Source: JAITWN01 sp034002745 (GTDB lineage Bacteria; Pseudomonadota; Gammaproteobacteria; SZUA-140). Taken from it: a stretch of DNA of 64,000 nucleotides. A model generated the notes under the pieces. That model ran no database searches, was not told the origin of the DNA, and was given only the letters and a program-made list of their open reading frames with translations. The stretch's first letter is position 1; every line of letters starts with the position of its first letter. Shown piece after piece: positions 46,065-55,198 of the stretch. Both the position numbers and the translations under genes were made by a program. Where the stretch lies: the NCBI GenBank assembly GCA_034002745.1, contig JAVEZY010000009.1, positions 31,497 through 95,496 of the forward strand, read 5' to 3'.

Positions 46065-46094
46065 CTTCGATTCACTCCTGCGGGGAAAATCACG

Positions 46095-46130
46095 AAAAAA
46101 AAGGCCGCTGTCCCTGGGGGGACCGCGGCC
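46095..46130 (-). terminator. Intrinsic terminator in the leader of the DMT gene
   Basis: On the minus strand, an 11-bp stem with one mismatch (46103-46130, loop at 46115-46118) is followed by eight T bases (46102-46095). It ends only about 30 bases before the transporter ATG, so it acts either as an attenuator or as the end of a separate short RNA. Confidence 0.8.
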
Positions 46131-46150
46131 CTGTCGTCCGGATGATGCGT

Positions 46151-46246
46151 CTAACGTGGTGCTTCCGGAAGCATGCAGGGCGCGCAGCCGCTTCGTACGC
46201 GCGTCCAGGACTGGACGGCGATGAACGCGATGGCGATCTTGTGCAT
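46151..46246 (-). CDS. Putative 31-residue leader peptide
   Basis: A short frame starting MHKIAIAFIAVQSWTRVRSG ends with TAG 20 bases before the terminator. Its sequence CGCGCCCTG (codons for Cys-Ala-Pro region) can pair with CAGGGCCGCG, which is part of the terminator's first arm, giving an alternative fold. No clear ribosome-binding site is seen, and an earlier in-frame ATG exists at 46258. Weak but structured evidence. Confidence 0.3.
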   Translation of the reverse strand: MHKIAIAFIAVQSWTRVRSGCAPCMLPEAPR

Positions 46247-46378
46247 GGATCCGGACATGGATCGAGTGTCTCACCGCCGCGCTTCCACTGTCAATGTGCC
46301 GGCCCTGTCGCCATGGGGTCCTCCCGACTCGCGGGAGACCGGGTTTGCGAGCGCGGGCGTGACGCGGCGTTTGACGGT

Positions 46379-47833
46379 ATGATAAGGACAATTCTCGTGC
46401 GACTCGCCCCGGTGTCAGAAACAGGATATTTGCGCCGACCGCTGCGCGGCCCTTTTTGTCTGCTCGTCGTGGCGGTGCTGAGTCATGGCGTCGGCTGCGC
46501 AGCGGTCCACGCACACGAATTCCTCGCGCAAGAGCAACCGTTGCCCGCCAGCAGTGATGCGGTCGTTTCCCCGCCTTCGCATGCTTCCGTGCCACCCGAG
46601 GCAGCGGACGGGCCCGTTGCCGCGGTTGCGACAAGTGGTGACGCGGATTCGTCCGCAGCGACAGGGGACGAAGAAGGGGATCCGGAAGCGCTTTCCGAGG
46701 CAGGGGATTCGCGCCCGGGAGAGCCGTCCGCGGCGCCCGATAGCCCCACACGGATCGAATCCGCGGTCGATGACGGCAACCGGGGTGATGGCCGTGAAGT
46801 GGTCGCGCCCGATGTCGAGCGCGCACACGATTCCGCCGTCGACTTCGGTCAGGAGGACCCCGCCGCGGATGCCGGGCAGGGCTCCGGAGCGGACCTCGAG
46901 CCTGGAGCGGAGACTGATCCGGAGGTTGATTCAGAGGCTGATCCAGCGGCCGACTCAGCGGCCGACGGTGGCGTCATCCAGGTGCTCGAGAGCGGGCAGG
47001 AAGCGGTGGCGCGCACGGTAGTCAACCTGTCGCGCGCCATGGATCGCATGCTGGGCGCGCGCGAAATCTATCCTGACGAGTTGTACGACTCGATCATGCG
47101 GGTGCGCTTCATCCAGCGCTTCGATGATGCCGGCGGCAGCAGGCTGGAACCACGCGTCAGCGGACGAGTCAGCCTCCCCGGTGCGGAGGAGCGCTGGAGC
47201 GTCATTTTTTTCAGCGATGATTATGAGGACCCGCTGGATCGCGAGCGTGGCACCGACCGCGAGCTCGACGAGCAGACTCGCGGCTCGATCGCGCTGCGCT
47301 ATCTGAAGCCGTTGCGGGACAACGCCAAGACGTCGCTTTCGATCGGCTTGCGTACCGGGCCCATCGATACGATTCTGCGCGGTCGATTGTGGTACGAGTT
47401 CGATGTCGGCAAGCTTGCCATACGTCCCGAGCAGACATTGTTCTGGTACAACGAACGCGGCCTGGGCACCTCGACCTGGCTGCGCTTCGAGCATCCGCTT
47501 TCCGGCCTGAAACTCTTGCGCAGTGAAAGCGGTGCCACCTGGTTCCGGCGTGACGAGCGCTTCTACTACGACCAGATTTTTTCGCTGTTGCAGCCGCTCA
47601 GCAAGAGACGAGGTCTGCTCTGGCAGATCGGGATGCAGGCGGAAAGCGAACCCAACGCCAATGTCACCAATTACTATGCCCAGGTCCGGTGGCGTAGCCT
47701 GGTACACCGTGATTGGCTGATATTCGAGCTGCGGCCACAGCTGATCCGCGAACGCGCCAACGACTTCCATCTGGAGCGCCGCATCTTCGTCGGCTTCGAA
47801 CTGCTGTTCGGCGATCCCTTCCGCATTCGCTGA
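46379..47833 (+). CDS. Hypothetical envelope protein with acidic linker and beta-rich C-terminal domain
   Basis: 484 aa from the ATG at 46379; the frame is open upstream but crosses the DMT leader. A hydrophobic signal segment lies at about residues 28-45. Residues about 50-205 are low-complexity and rich in Asp, Glu, Ala, Pro and Ser, including repeated acidic D/E-A/P-A/S units. The last 260 residues alternate charged and hydrophobic positions in a beta-barrel-like way and end in FVGFELLFGDPFRIR. No family recognised. Possibly an outer-membrane barrel with a long periplasmic or surface spacer. Confidence 0.65.
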   Translation: MIRTILVRLAPVSETGYLRRPLRGPFCLLVVAVLSHGVGCAAVHAHEFLAQEQPLPASSDAVVSPPSHASVPPEAADGPVAAVATSGDADSSAATGDEEGDPEALSEAGDSRPGEPSAAPDSPTRIESAVDDGNRGDGREVVAPDVERAHDSAVDFGQEDPAADAGQGSGADLEPGAETDPEVDSEADPAADSAADGGVIQVLESGQEAVARTVVNLSRAMDRMLGAREIYPDELYDSIMRVRFIQRFDDAGGSRLEPRVSGRVSLPGAEERWSVIFFSDDYEDPLDRERGTDRELDEQTRGSIALRYLKPLRDNAKTSLSIGLRTGPIDTILRGRLWYEFDVGKLAIRPEQTLFWYNERGLGTSTWLRFEHPLSGLKLLRSESGATWFRRDERFYYDQIFSLLQPLSKRRGLLWQIGMQAESEPNANVTNYYAQVRWRSLVHRDWLIFELRPQLIRERANDFHLERRIFVGFELLFGDPFRIR

Positions 47834-47895
47834 GGCGGCGCCGCCCGCCGGTCCGGAAACATTCATGGCGCAGGCCGCTCCGCTGCGGGACGCCA

Positions 47896-47907
47896 TGACA
47901 ATTGTCA
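47896..47907. promoter_or_regulatory. Perfect palindrome TGACAATTGTCA
   Basis: A 12-base perfect palindrome sits 36 bases before the start of the Delta-60 repeat gene. A related site is at 8989. It may be an operator, but no regulator is assigned. Confidence 0.35.
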
Positions 47908-47942
47908 GGGCTGTTTGCCTGCGCGCATGCTAGCTTCGCGGA

Positions 47943-49667
47943 ATGTCACGTCGACCGCCCGATGTCTGTCGCCGACGCTGGGTCTTGCTCAGAGTCTCGC
48001 TGCTCGTGGCTGTGCTGTCGGCTTCCATGGCGGCGGTTGCCTTCGAAGATTTCGGCGTGCGCGAACATCTGGCCGGAAGGATACCGGAGACTTCAGGCAG
48101 TGTGCGGACGCTGGCGCTGCAGCTCGATGGCAGTGCGTTGATCGGCACCAGCACCGGTGCACTGCTGCGCTATCTGAGCGATGGAACGCCGGATGGATCG
48201 CTCGCTGCGGTGTCCGCGGCGACGTCCGGCGGGGGCGCGGTAACTGGAGTGGCGGCGCTGCCCGATGGGAGGCTCATCGTTGCCGTAAGCGGAGCAGACT
48301 CCTACATCCTGTTGCGACTCCAGGGCGACGGTCGCGTCGATGCAGGATTCGCTGCCACGGGGGCGGTTACGGGTCATCCGCTTCGCATCGATGCGCTCGC
48401 GGTTCTTGGCGACGGCGCCATCGTCGTCAGTGGACAGGAGCGCGTGCCGCTCGACGATGGGGGGGAGAGATGGAATTACATCGCCATCCGGCACCATCCC
48501 GACGGGGCTGTCGATGGCTCCTTCGGTGAGGATGGCGTTTCACGCCTGGACCTGGATAATCGCGAACCGTCCGTTGTGTCAGCGGCGCCGCACCCCGGCG
48601 GTGGCATCGTCATCGCGTCGTCCCTGCGCGCCGACGATGGCGGATCCGACATCATCGTGACGCGCCTGGCCGCCGGCGGCGCTCCGGATCCGAATTTCGG
48701 CGACGGCGCGCGCGGCACGATGCGCTTCGGCGAAGACGAGATGGACGAGCGTGCCGCGGCGGTACTGATTCAGCCGGACGGCGCCATCATCGTCGCCGGC
48801 ACCGGCGTCAGCACAGAATCCGGCGTCAGCTCCGCGATGTTGTTGCGCCTGCGCGCCGATGGCGCGCTCGATCCAGGGTTCGCTGATTCCGGCGCGCTGC
48901 GGCCGGGTGGTCCGGATGAGTCGGCGTGCAGCGCGGCTCATGCGCTCGCCCAGCTGCCGGACCAGACCCTGCTGGTGGCGGGAGCCTGGCGGCAGTCTTG
49001 CGGCATCGACGATGACTTTCTGCTGTTGGCCGTGACCCCCGAAGGCCGCGTTCAGGCGCAGCGCACGCTGGATCTCGGCGGAGATGAGGCGGCACGCGCC
49101 CTCGCCGTGCAACCCAATGGCCGTGTGCTGCTGGCCGGCGATCGGGCTGGCGCAGTTGAGCTGGTCCGCTATGCGCTGGGCGATCCGCCACCGCTGTGGG
49201 ATCTGGAGCCGGATGCATTCCAGTTCGGGAATGCGAACGGAGCGCAGGGGTTGAGGATGCTGGTGTCTGAATTCCGCGCGGTGGAGGAGTTCGACGCTGG
49301 CATCTACGTGCCGCTGCGCGTGACCGGGGGAGAGTACGCGCTGAATGGCTCCAGCCAGTACACGAGCGCGCCTGGATGGGTGCAGCTCGGCGATGAAATC
49401 AGCGTCAGGCACGTGGCGAATGCGCGTCCCCAGGAGTCGGAGACGACCCGGCTGACGGTGGGCGGCATCCAGGCAGCCAACAATCTGTCTGCCTCGCTCG
49501 GGGCTGCCGCGGTGCTGGAGTTCACCAGCGTTACCGGCAGCATACCGGATGACGCCGGAGGCGGGGGGGCGCTGGATTCCCTCGCGCTGGGAATGCTCGG
49601 ACTGCTCGCGTCCATGCTCTGCGCACGCCGGCGCCGGCGCGGTGCGGATGGCCGCGAGCCGGGATGA
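47943..49667 (+). CDS. Delta-60 repeat surface protein with GlyGly-CTERM-like tail
   Basis: 574 aa. Signal peptide at about 1-33. Several beta-propeller-like Delta-60 repeats follow, each with a DG-x-hydrophobic turn then LLRL-x-x-DG-x-x-D-x-x-F (for example LRADGALDPGFADSG). A beta-rich domain precedes the tail DAGGGGALDS, one hydrophobic helix and RRRRR, the layout of GlyGly-CTERM sorting signals cut by rhombosortase. Such proteins are exported by type II secretion or held at the surface. Overlaps the start of the next gene. Confidence 0.78.
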   Translation: MSRRPPDVCRRRWVLLRVSLLVAVLSASMAAVAFEDFGVREHLAGRIPETSGSVRTLALQLDGSALIGTSTGALLRYLSDGTPDGSLAAVSAATSGGGAVTGVAALPDGRLIVAVSGADSYILLRLQGDGRVDAGFAATGAVTGHPLRIDALAVLGDGAIVVSGQERVPLDDGGERWNYIAIRHHPDGAVDGSFGEDGVSRLDLDNREPSVVSAAPHPGGGIVIASSLRADDGGSDIIVTRLAAGGAPDPNFGDGARGTMRFGEDEMDERAAAVLIQPDGAIIVAGTGVSTESGVSSAMLLRLRADGALDPGFADSGALRPGGPDESACSAAHALAQLPDQTLLVAGAWRQSCGIDDDFLLLAVTPEGRVQAQRTLDLGGDEAARALAVQPNGRVLLAGDRAGAVELVRYALGDPPPLWDLEPDAFQFGNANGAQGLRMLVSEFRAVEEFDAGIYVPLRVTGGEYALNGSSQYTSAPGWVQLGDEISVRHVANARPQESETTRLTVGGIQAANNLSASLGAAAVLEFTSVTGSIPDDAGGGGALDSLALGMLGLLASMLCARRRRRGADGREPG

Positions 49668-50412
49668 GAGTGGTCCGCCGCGCGTTCATCCGCGGTTGCG
49701 GCTGGGCACTTCGGGCTATGAATATCCGCACTGGCGCGGGTCCTTCTATCCCGAAGATCTTGCGCGCAAGCATTGGTTTTCCCATTATGCCCGCGTCTTC
49801 GACAGCCTCGAGATCAATAGCACCTTCTATCGTCTGCCGGCGCCCGAGGTATTCGCGGCGTGGAGGCGGCAGGCGCCGCGGAATTTCGAATACGCCGTGA
49901 AGTTCAGCCGGTACGGCAGCCACCTCAAGCGTCTGCTCGATCCCCGGGGAACCACGCGGCGCTACTATGCGGCCGCGCGCCGGCTCGGCAGGCGGCTCGG
50001 GCCCACGCTGCTGCAGCTTCCGCCACGCTGGCGCGCCGATCCGCCCCGGCTCGATGCCTTCCTCGCCGCTGCGCCCCCTAGTCTGCGCTGGGCCGTCGAA
50101 TTCCGGGATCCGGACTGGTTGCGCGACGAGATCTTCGACATCCTGAGACGGCGCAGGGCGGCGCTGTGTATCCATGACCTGCTGCCCGAACATCCCCGCG
50201 AGTTGACGGCCGACTGGACCTATCTCCGCTACCATGGTCGACCTGACGCAGGTAGCTATGAACGCGGCTTCCTGCGCGCAGAGGCACGCCGCATCGCCGC
50301 TCTCCTCGATCGTGGCTGCGCCGTCCATGCCTATTTCAACAACGATGCCGAGGCCTGGGCGGTCCGCAATGCGCTCGACCTGCGACGCTTCATCGCCAGC
50401 GAACTGGCGTAA
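49648..50412 (+). CDS. DUF72 family protein
   Basis: 254 aa. It has LGTSGYEYPHWRGSFYPED and the INSTFYRLP motif near residue 50, with LQLPPRW and VEFRDPDW later, matching DUF72 (YecE-like), a TIM-barrel family of unknown activity. The start overlaps the 3' end of the preceding gene by 20 bases in another frame; no later ATG would leave the domain intact. Family certain, function unknown. Confidence 0.9.
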   Translation: MAASRDESGPPRVHPRLRLGTSGYEYPHWRGSFYPEDLARKHWFSHYARVFDSLEINSTFYRLPAPEVFAAWRRQAPRNFEYAVKFSRYGSHLKRLLDPRGTTRRYYAAARRLGRRLGPTLLQLPPRWRADPPRLDAFLAAAPPSLRWAVEFRDPDWLRDEIFDILRRRRAALCIHDLLPEHPRELTADWTYLRYHGRPDAGSYERGFLRAEARRIAALLDRGCAVHAYFNNDAEAWAVRNALDLRRFIASELA

Positions 50413-50423
50413 GCGTGGTCGGG

Positions 50424-50999
50424 CTACAGGCGCAGGAAAATGGAGATCAGATGTTGATTGAGCCCCGGGTTGGGATTCGCGAGTCGGGCGTTGGACATAT
50501 GCTGGAAGCGATAGCCGATGCGGAAGTCTCCGAGCCGCAGCAATACGCCGGCGTGGCTGGTGAACTGCAGCGTGTGGCCAAGGTCACGCGAAAATTTATG
50601 TCGCGAAAGAATGGTCGGCGCAACGCCGAGCTCGATCGATAGCGGCAGATTGTTGCGGACCAGCATCATCACGGCGCCGATCCCGCCGATCGTCGCATGA
50701 CTATCGTCTTCCTCGAGGCGGCCCAGCGACAGGTCAGCCGCCGCCTGAGCGCGCCATTCCTGCCCGAGATCCCAGTCCATGGCCAGGGGCAACCGGGCAA
50801 CGAGTTCCGTCAGGCGGAACTCGTCCGTACCCGAACTGGCGCCGAAGCCGATGCGTGCGCCGGCGGCCGGTGCGTGGACGCCAGCTTCCGCAAAGCCGCA
50901 GAGCGTTGCCGCGGCGAGGACGGTTGCCTGCACGAATGAGAGGCGCGGATGCAAGGCCGACTGCTCCATCCAGGTGAACCCAGAGGTTAGCTGGCGCAT
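50424..50999 (-). CDS. PagL-like lipid A deacylase (acyloxyacyl hydrolase family)
   Basis: 191 aa. The C-terminal motif FQHMSNARLANPNPGLN has the His167/Ser169 pair of PagL, an outer-membrane barrel that removes the 3-linked acyl chain of lipid A. The position of the third catalytic residue (Glu in Pseudomonas PagL) appears to be Asn181 here. The chain ends in FLRL after alternating strand sequence. A start at 50969 gives a cleaner signal peptide (MEQSALHPRL onward); neither start has a good ribosome-binding site. Confidence 0.8.
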   Translation of the reverse strand: MRQLTSGFTWMEQSALHPRLSFVQATVLAAATLCGFAEAGVHAPAAGARIGFGASSGTDEFRLTELVARLPLAMDWDLGQEWRAQAAADLSLGRLEEDDSHATIGGIGAVMMLVRNNLPLSIELGVAPTILSRHKFSRDLGHTLQFTSHAGVLLRLGDFRIGYRFQHMSNARLANPNPGLNQHLISIFLRL

Positions 51000-51261
51000 G
51001 GGGTGCTCGCAAGCAGGAGGGATCGCAATGCCGGATCGGCCACCGGCCGGACTGCTGTGGTCGTTCTCGATGACGGAAAGTCGTTTACCCGCCGGCTTGA
51101 GGGCGTGAGCGCTCGACGCTTTCGGCCCGATTGTGCAAGTGACTGATTCCAAGGCTCGGAGCGGCGCCCGCAGCGCTCGCCTTCACGGTACGTGTTTCTT
51201 ACTGCAAGCGCCTGCGCGATACTGTCGAATTCGCGCAGATGCGCCTGCAAGGGAGCTTTCC

Positions 51262-53679
51262 GTGACTGAACGCCCACGAGTCCTACCGGATCCGCTGCGA
51301 TCCGATCAGCTCCGCTGCCATGTCGATCCGGACGATTTTTCGTTCGACACCACCGCGGAGCTGGAGGAGTCCGGCATGATCATTGGCCAGGCGCGCGCGC
51401 TCGAAGCACTGCACTTCGGCGTTGCCATCCGCCGCCACGGGTACAACATCTTTGCGCTGGGCCCCGCGGGCATCGGCAAGCACACGCTGGTGCGTCATGT
51501 GCTGGAGCAGGAGTCAGCGGACAGGCCCGCGCCCAGCGATTGGTGCTACGTATTCAATTTTCATGCTTCCGACAAGCCGCATGCCCTGCGCCTGCCAGCC
51601 GGGCGCGGGCTGCGCTTCCGGGACGATGTGGAGCGCCTGCTGTCCGATCTGAGATCTGTCCTCTTCGCGGCCTTCGCCAACGAGGAGTATCAGGCGCGGC
51701 TCGACAGCTTGCGGCGCGATCTGGAGAGCCGTCGTGAGGAAGCCTTCGACGCATTGCGCCGCGAAGCCGAGCAGGCGGGACTGGTCATGGTGCAGATGCC
51801 GGCGGGCATGATTTTCGCGCCGGCGAGTGACGGTGAAATCCTGGAGCCGGCGGCGTTCGAGCGGCTGTCCGCCGAGGAACGGGAGACGATCGAAAAGGCC
51901 GTCAGCGACATGCAGGAACGCCTGGCTGCGATTGCCAGGCAGATGCCGCAGTGGCAGCGCGATGCCGCCGAGCGACTGCAGGCACTCGATCGCGAGATCG
52001 CAGGGGTCGCCGTTGCCGGACCGATCGATGAGCTGCTGGCGCGCTACCGGGATGTCGAACGTGTGCCGGAGCATCTCGAGGATCTGCGCCGCGACCTGCT
52101 GGACAATGTGCAGCGAATCGTGGTGCGCGACGAGCACGGCAACGTATCGCTTGCGGATGAGGATGGTCTCGACCGGTACCGGGTCAACCTGTTCGTCGAT
52201 CATTCCGACGCCCGCGGCCTGCCGATTGTCTATGAAGACGCGCCGACCTATCCCAATCTGATCGGACGCATCGAGCATCGCGTCCGCATGGGCGCCCTGA
52301 TCACCGACTTCATGCTGATAAAGGCCGGTGCCCTGCAGCGCGCCAACGGCGGCTATCTGATCATCGATGCGCGCAAGCTGTTGTCCGAACCCTTCGTCTG
52401 GGATGCGCTGAAGCGTGCGCTCTATGCCGGAGAGGTGCGCATACAGGCTCTTGGCCAGATGTACGCCTACGCCAGCACGGTTTCGCTCGATCCCGAGCCG
52501 ATTCCGCTCGACGTGAAGGTGGTTCTGCTGGGGAATCGCCTGCTCTACTACCTGCTGCACGAGTACGACCCCGACTTCGCCGAACTCTTCAAGGTGCAGG
52601 CCGAGTTCGACGAGGAGGTGGTCCATAACGCTGAGAACCGGAATCTCTATGCGCGCCTGATCGCCGGCATGGCGCGGCGGGAACAGCTGCTGCCGTTCGA
52701 TCGTGGCGCCGTGGCGCGGATCATCGAACAGGCGGCACGCCAGGCGGCGGATTCCGAGCGGCTCGGCACCCATCTGCTCGGCCTGCGCAACCTGCTGTGC
52801 GAAGCCGATCACTGGGCGCGCGCCGACGGCTCCGAAGTGGTGGGCGCCCCGCATGTCGAGCAGGCGGTCCTGCGGCAGATTCGCCGTGCCGACCGGCTGC
52901 GGCAGCGAACCTACGAGGAAATCGCCCGCGATACCCTCATGGTGGACACCGAGGGCGCGGCAACGGGGCAGATCAATGGCATTTCGGTGATCGAACTCGG
53001 CGGCTTCGCTTTCGGTCAGCCTTCGCGAATCACGGCCACCGTGCGCGTTGGCGAGGGGGAACTGGTCGACATCGAGCGTGAGGTCGAAACCGGAGGCTCC
53101 CTGCATTCGAAGGGGGTGCTGATTCTGGGCGCCTGCCTTGGTTCGCGCTATCTTCCGGACCGGCCGCTGTCGATCAGCGCGAGCCTGGTGTTCGAACAGT
53201 CCTATGTGCCGATCGATGGAGACAGTGCTTCCATGGCCGAACTGCTCGCCTTGCTGTCGACCCTGGCCCGCATTCCGATGCGTCAGGACATCGGGGTGAC
53301 CGGATCGGTAGACCAGTTCGGTCGGGTACAGGCCATTGGCGCGGTCAACGAGAAGATCGAAGGCTTCTTCGATGTCTGCAGCGCGCGCGGTCTGAGCGGG
53401 CGCCAGGGCGTGATCATCCCCGAGGCGAACGTCAAGCACCTCGTGCTGCGCTCGGATGTGGTCGAGGCGGTGGCGGCGGGGAAGTTTCAGGTCTGGGCGG
53501 TGACGCACGTGGACCAGGCGGTCGAACTGCTGACCGACATGCCGGCCGGTACCGCCGATGCCGTCGGTCGTTTCCCGCGCGGCAGCTTCAATTCCCGTGT
53601 GCGCGCCCGGCTCGAGGAGTTCGCCAACATCCGTCACGAATTCGAAAAGCCGGCCGGTCCGGAAGATGAGCGGGACTGA
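51262..53679 (+). CDS. Lon-like ATP-dependent protease (AAA plus Lon C-terminal domain)
   Basis: 805 aa from the GTG at 51262, with AAGGGAG seven bases upstream; the open frame from 51133 lacks such a site. The N-terminal part has GPAGIGKHTLVRHVL, a Walker A variant, and a long coiled-coil insert (about 140-290). The C-terminal protease domain carries Ser655 in GDSASMAELL and Lys698 in AVNEKIEGFF, 43 residues apart as in Lon. The group resembles LonC/archaeal-type Lon relatives and would degrade unfolded or regulatory proteins. Confidence 0.92.
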   Translation: MTERPRVLPDPLRSDQLRCHVDPDDFSFDTTAELEESGMIIGQARALEALHFGVAIRRHGYNIFALGPAGIGKHTLVRHVLEQESADRPAPSDWCYVFNFHASDKPHALRLPAGRGLRFRDDVERLLSDLRSVLFAAFANEEYQARLDSLRRDLESRREEAFDALRREAEQAGLVMVQMPAGMIFAPASDGEILEPAAFERLSAEERETIEKAVSDMQERLAAIARQMPQWQRDAAERLQALDREIAGVAVAGPIDELLARYRDVERVPEHLEDLRRDLLDNVQRIVVRDEHGNVSLADEDGLDRYRVNLFVDHSDARGLPIVYEDAPTYPNLIGRIEHRVRMGALITDFMLIKAGALQRANGGYLIIDARKLLSEPFVWDALKRALYAGEVRIQALGQMYAYASTVSLDPEPIPLDVKVVLLGNRLLYYLLHEYDPDFAELFKVQAEFDEEVVHNAENRNLYARLIAGMARREQLLPFDRGAVARIIEQAARQAADSERLGTHLLGLRNLLCEADHWARADGSEVVGAPHVEQAVLRQIRRADRLRQRTYEEIARDTLMVDTEGAATGQINGISVIELGGFAFGQPSRITATVRVGEGELVDIEREVETGGSLHSKGVLILGACLGSRYLPDRPLSISASLVFEQSYVPIDGDSASMAELLALLSTLARIPMRQDIGVTGSVDQFGRVQAIGAVNEKIEGFFDVCSARGLSGRQGVIIPEANVKHLVLRSDVVEAVAAGKFQVWAVTHVDQAVELLTDMPAGTADAVGRFPRGSFNSRVRARLEEFANIRHEFEKPAGPEDERD

Positions 53680-53700
53680 GGCGGAGCGGGGCAGGCGAAG

Positions 53701-54498
53701 CTATCGCTGCTGCAAACGTTCCAGCCTCAGTCTGTCTCGTCCATCGAAGAGGCGCTGCGCGCCGAGCCAGATCGCCGCGAAGGTGCCGAAGCCGGTGCCG
53801 GCCGTTATCAGGAACATGATCAGGATCTGGTATTTCACCGCCTCGAGCGGCGGCGCGCCGGCAAGGATCTGGCCGGTCATCATTCCCGGCAGGCTGACGA
53901 TGCCGGCAACGGCCATGGCGTTGACGCTCGGCATCATGCCGCTGCGCATGGCCAGGCGGCGGATGTCGACGATGGCTTCCGCCGCGCTTGCGCCGAGCAT
54001 CAGGCGCTGCTCGATGACGTGACGACGGTCCCAGGCGTTCTGCGTCAGCCGATCGAGGGCCAGCGCGATGCCGGTCAGTGTGTTGCCGAGGACCATTCCC
54101 AGCAGCGGGATCGCGTACTGTGGCGCGTACCAGGGCTCGGGTCCGATCACTGCCAGCAGGGCGTATATCGTCAGCGTGAATGACGACACGAACATGGATA
54201 GCGCGCCGAGTCCGAAGCCCCACCAGCCGATGAATCGCCGCTCCTGACGTGTCATCGCCTCGCGTCCCGCGGCGAGCAGCATGACGAGCGCGATCAGGCT
54301 GACCCAGCCGAAATGGGCGTGCTCGAAGATCGCGGTGAGCGCCAGCCCCACCAGCAGCAATTGGACCACGGTACGCGCGGCGGCGACGCCGAGTTCGCGG
54401 CCGATGCCGAGATGCAGACGCCAGGACAATACACCGAGCAGCACGACCAGCAGCGCGGCGACGGAGAGGTCGAGCGCGGACAGGGAAATCAGTGTCAT
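53701..54498 (-). CDS. fetB: FetB-like iron export permease (UPF0014)
   Basis: 265 aa with seven or so hydrophobic segments. The loops LGNTLTGIALALDRL, RLMLGASAAEA and MAVAGIVSLPGMMTGQILAG are UPF0014 signatures. With FetA it forms an ABC exporter that lowers cytoplasmic iron and protects against peroxide in E. coli. Start ATG overlaps the fetA stop by four bases. Confidence 0.9.
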   Translation of the reverse strand: MTLISLSALDLSVAALLVVLLGVLSWRLHLGIGRELGVAAARTVVQLLLVGLALTAIFEHAHFGWVSLIALVMLLAAGREAMTRQERRFIGWWGFGLGALSMFVSSFTLTIYALLAVIGPEPWYAPQYAIPLLGMVLGNTLTGIALALDRLTQNAWDRRHVIEQRLMLGASAAEAIVDIRRLAMRSGMMPSVNAMAVAGIVSLPGMMTGQILAGAPPLEAVKYQILIMFLITAGTGFGTFAAIWLGAQRLFDGRDRLRLERLQQR

Positions 54499-55094
54499 GT
54501 GTCCTCCTGCTCGGGGACGAGGATTCGGTCCCGCAGCCGCAGCTTCCGTGTCGCGACGCGCGCTCTCTGTTCGGCATCGTGACTCACCCAGATCACTGCT
54601 GCGCCCTTGTCCTGGCGGTAGCGCGCAAGCAGCGCTTCAACCCGATGCCGCGAGGTCTCGTCCAGGTTGGCGGTGGGTTCGTCGAGAAGGAGCACGCGCG
54701 GTTCGCGATCCAGGGCGCGCAGCAGAGCCAGCCTCTGACGTTCACCGCTCGACAGGCGATCCACCGGCCAGGCTCCGGACTCCGGCGGTAAGCCCAGCGC
54801 CACGGCGGCGGCCGCATCGAAACGCGTGAAATGGGCACTTACCGTCGGCTCCCACCACAATGGATCGGCGGGCAGCAACTGCACCGCCCGTCGCCACTCG
54901 GGTCCCGTCATCCGCCCGGCGGGAGTGTCATCGAGGCGCATCTCGCCCTCGTGGGGATCGAGGTCCGCGATGGCCCGGAGCAGCCGCGTCTTGCCGCTTC
55001 CCGAAGGTCCGTGGATCGCCACGCATTCCCCGGCGGCGACGCGCAACGATATCGGCCCGACGAGGGCAGTGCGCAGGGAGATCAGTTCGAGCAT
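54495..55094 (-). CDS. fetA: FetA-like iron export ATPase
   Basis: 199 aa, a short ABC ATPase. Walker A GPSGSGKTR, signature LSSGERQRLALLRAL, Walker B VLLLDEPTANLD and H-loop IWVSHDAEQ are intact. Coupled to fetB. Divergent from a small zinc-ribbon gene across about 104 bases that contain the palindrome AATGTACATT (55164-55173). Confidence 0.9.
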   Translation of the reverse strand: MLELISLRTALVGPISLRVAAGECVAIHGPSGSGKTRLLRAIADLDPHEGEMRLDDTPAGRMTGPEWRRAVQLLPADPLWWEPTVSAHFTRFDAAAAVALGLPPESGAWPVDRLSSGERQRLALLRALDREPRVLLLDEPTANLDETSRHRVEALLARYRQDKGAAVIWVSHDAEQRARVATRKLRLRDRILVPEQEDT

Positions 55095-55198
55095 GAGGCT
55101 TCCGGGGTCTGGCCGAGCGGTCCTGCCGCGGTTGGACTAATGGTCAGTGCGGGCTACCATCGCAATGTACATTGTACCCGGAAGGAGGCCGACTCCAC

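Noticed and set aside
46065..46826. Long upstream extension of the DMT transporter frame
   Set aside because: It runs through a terminator and opposite another gene, and the sequence is Arg/Pro-rich noise.
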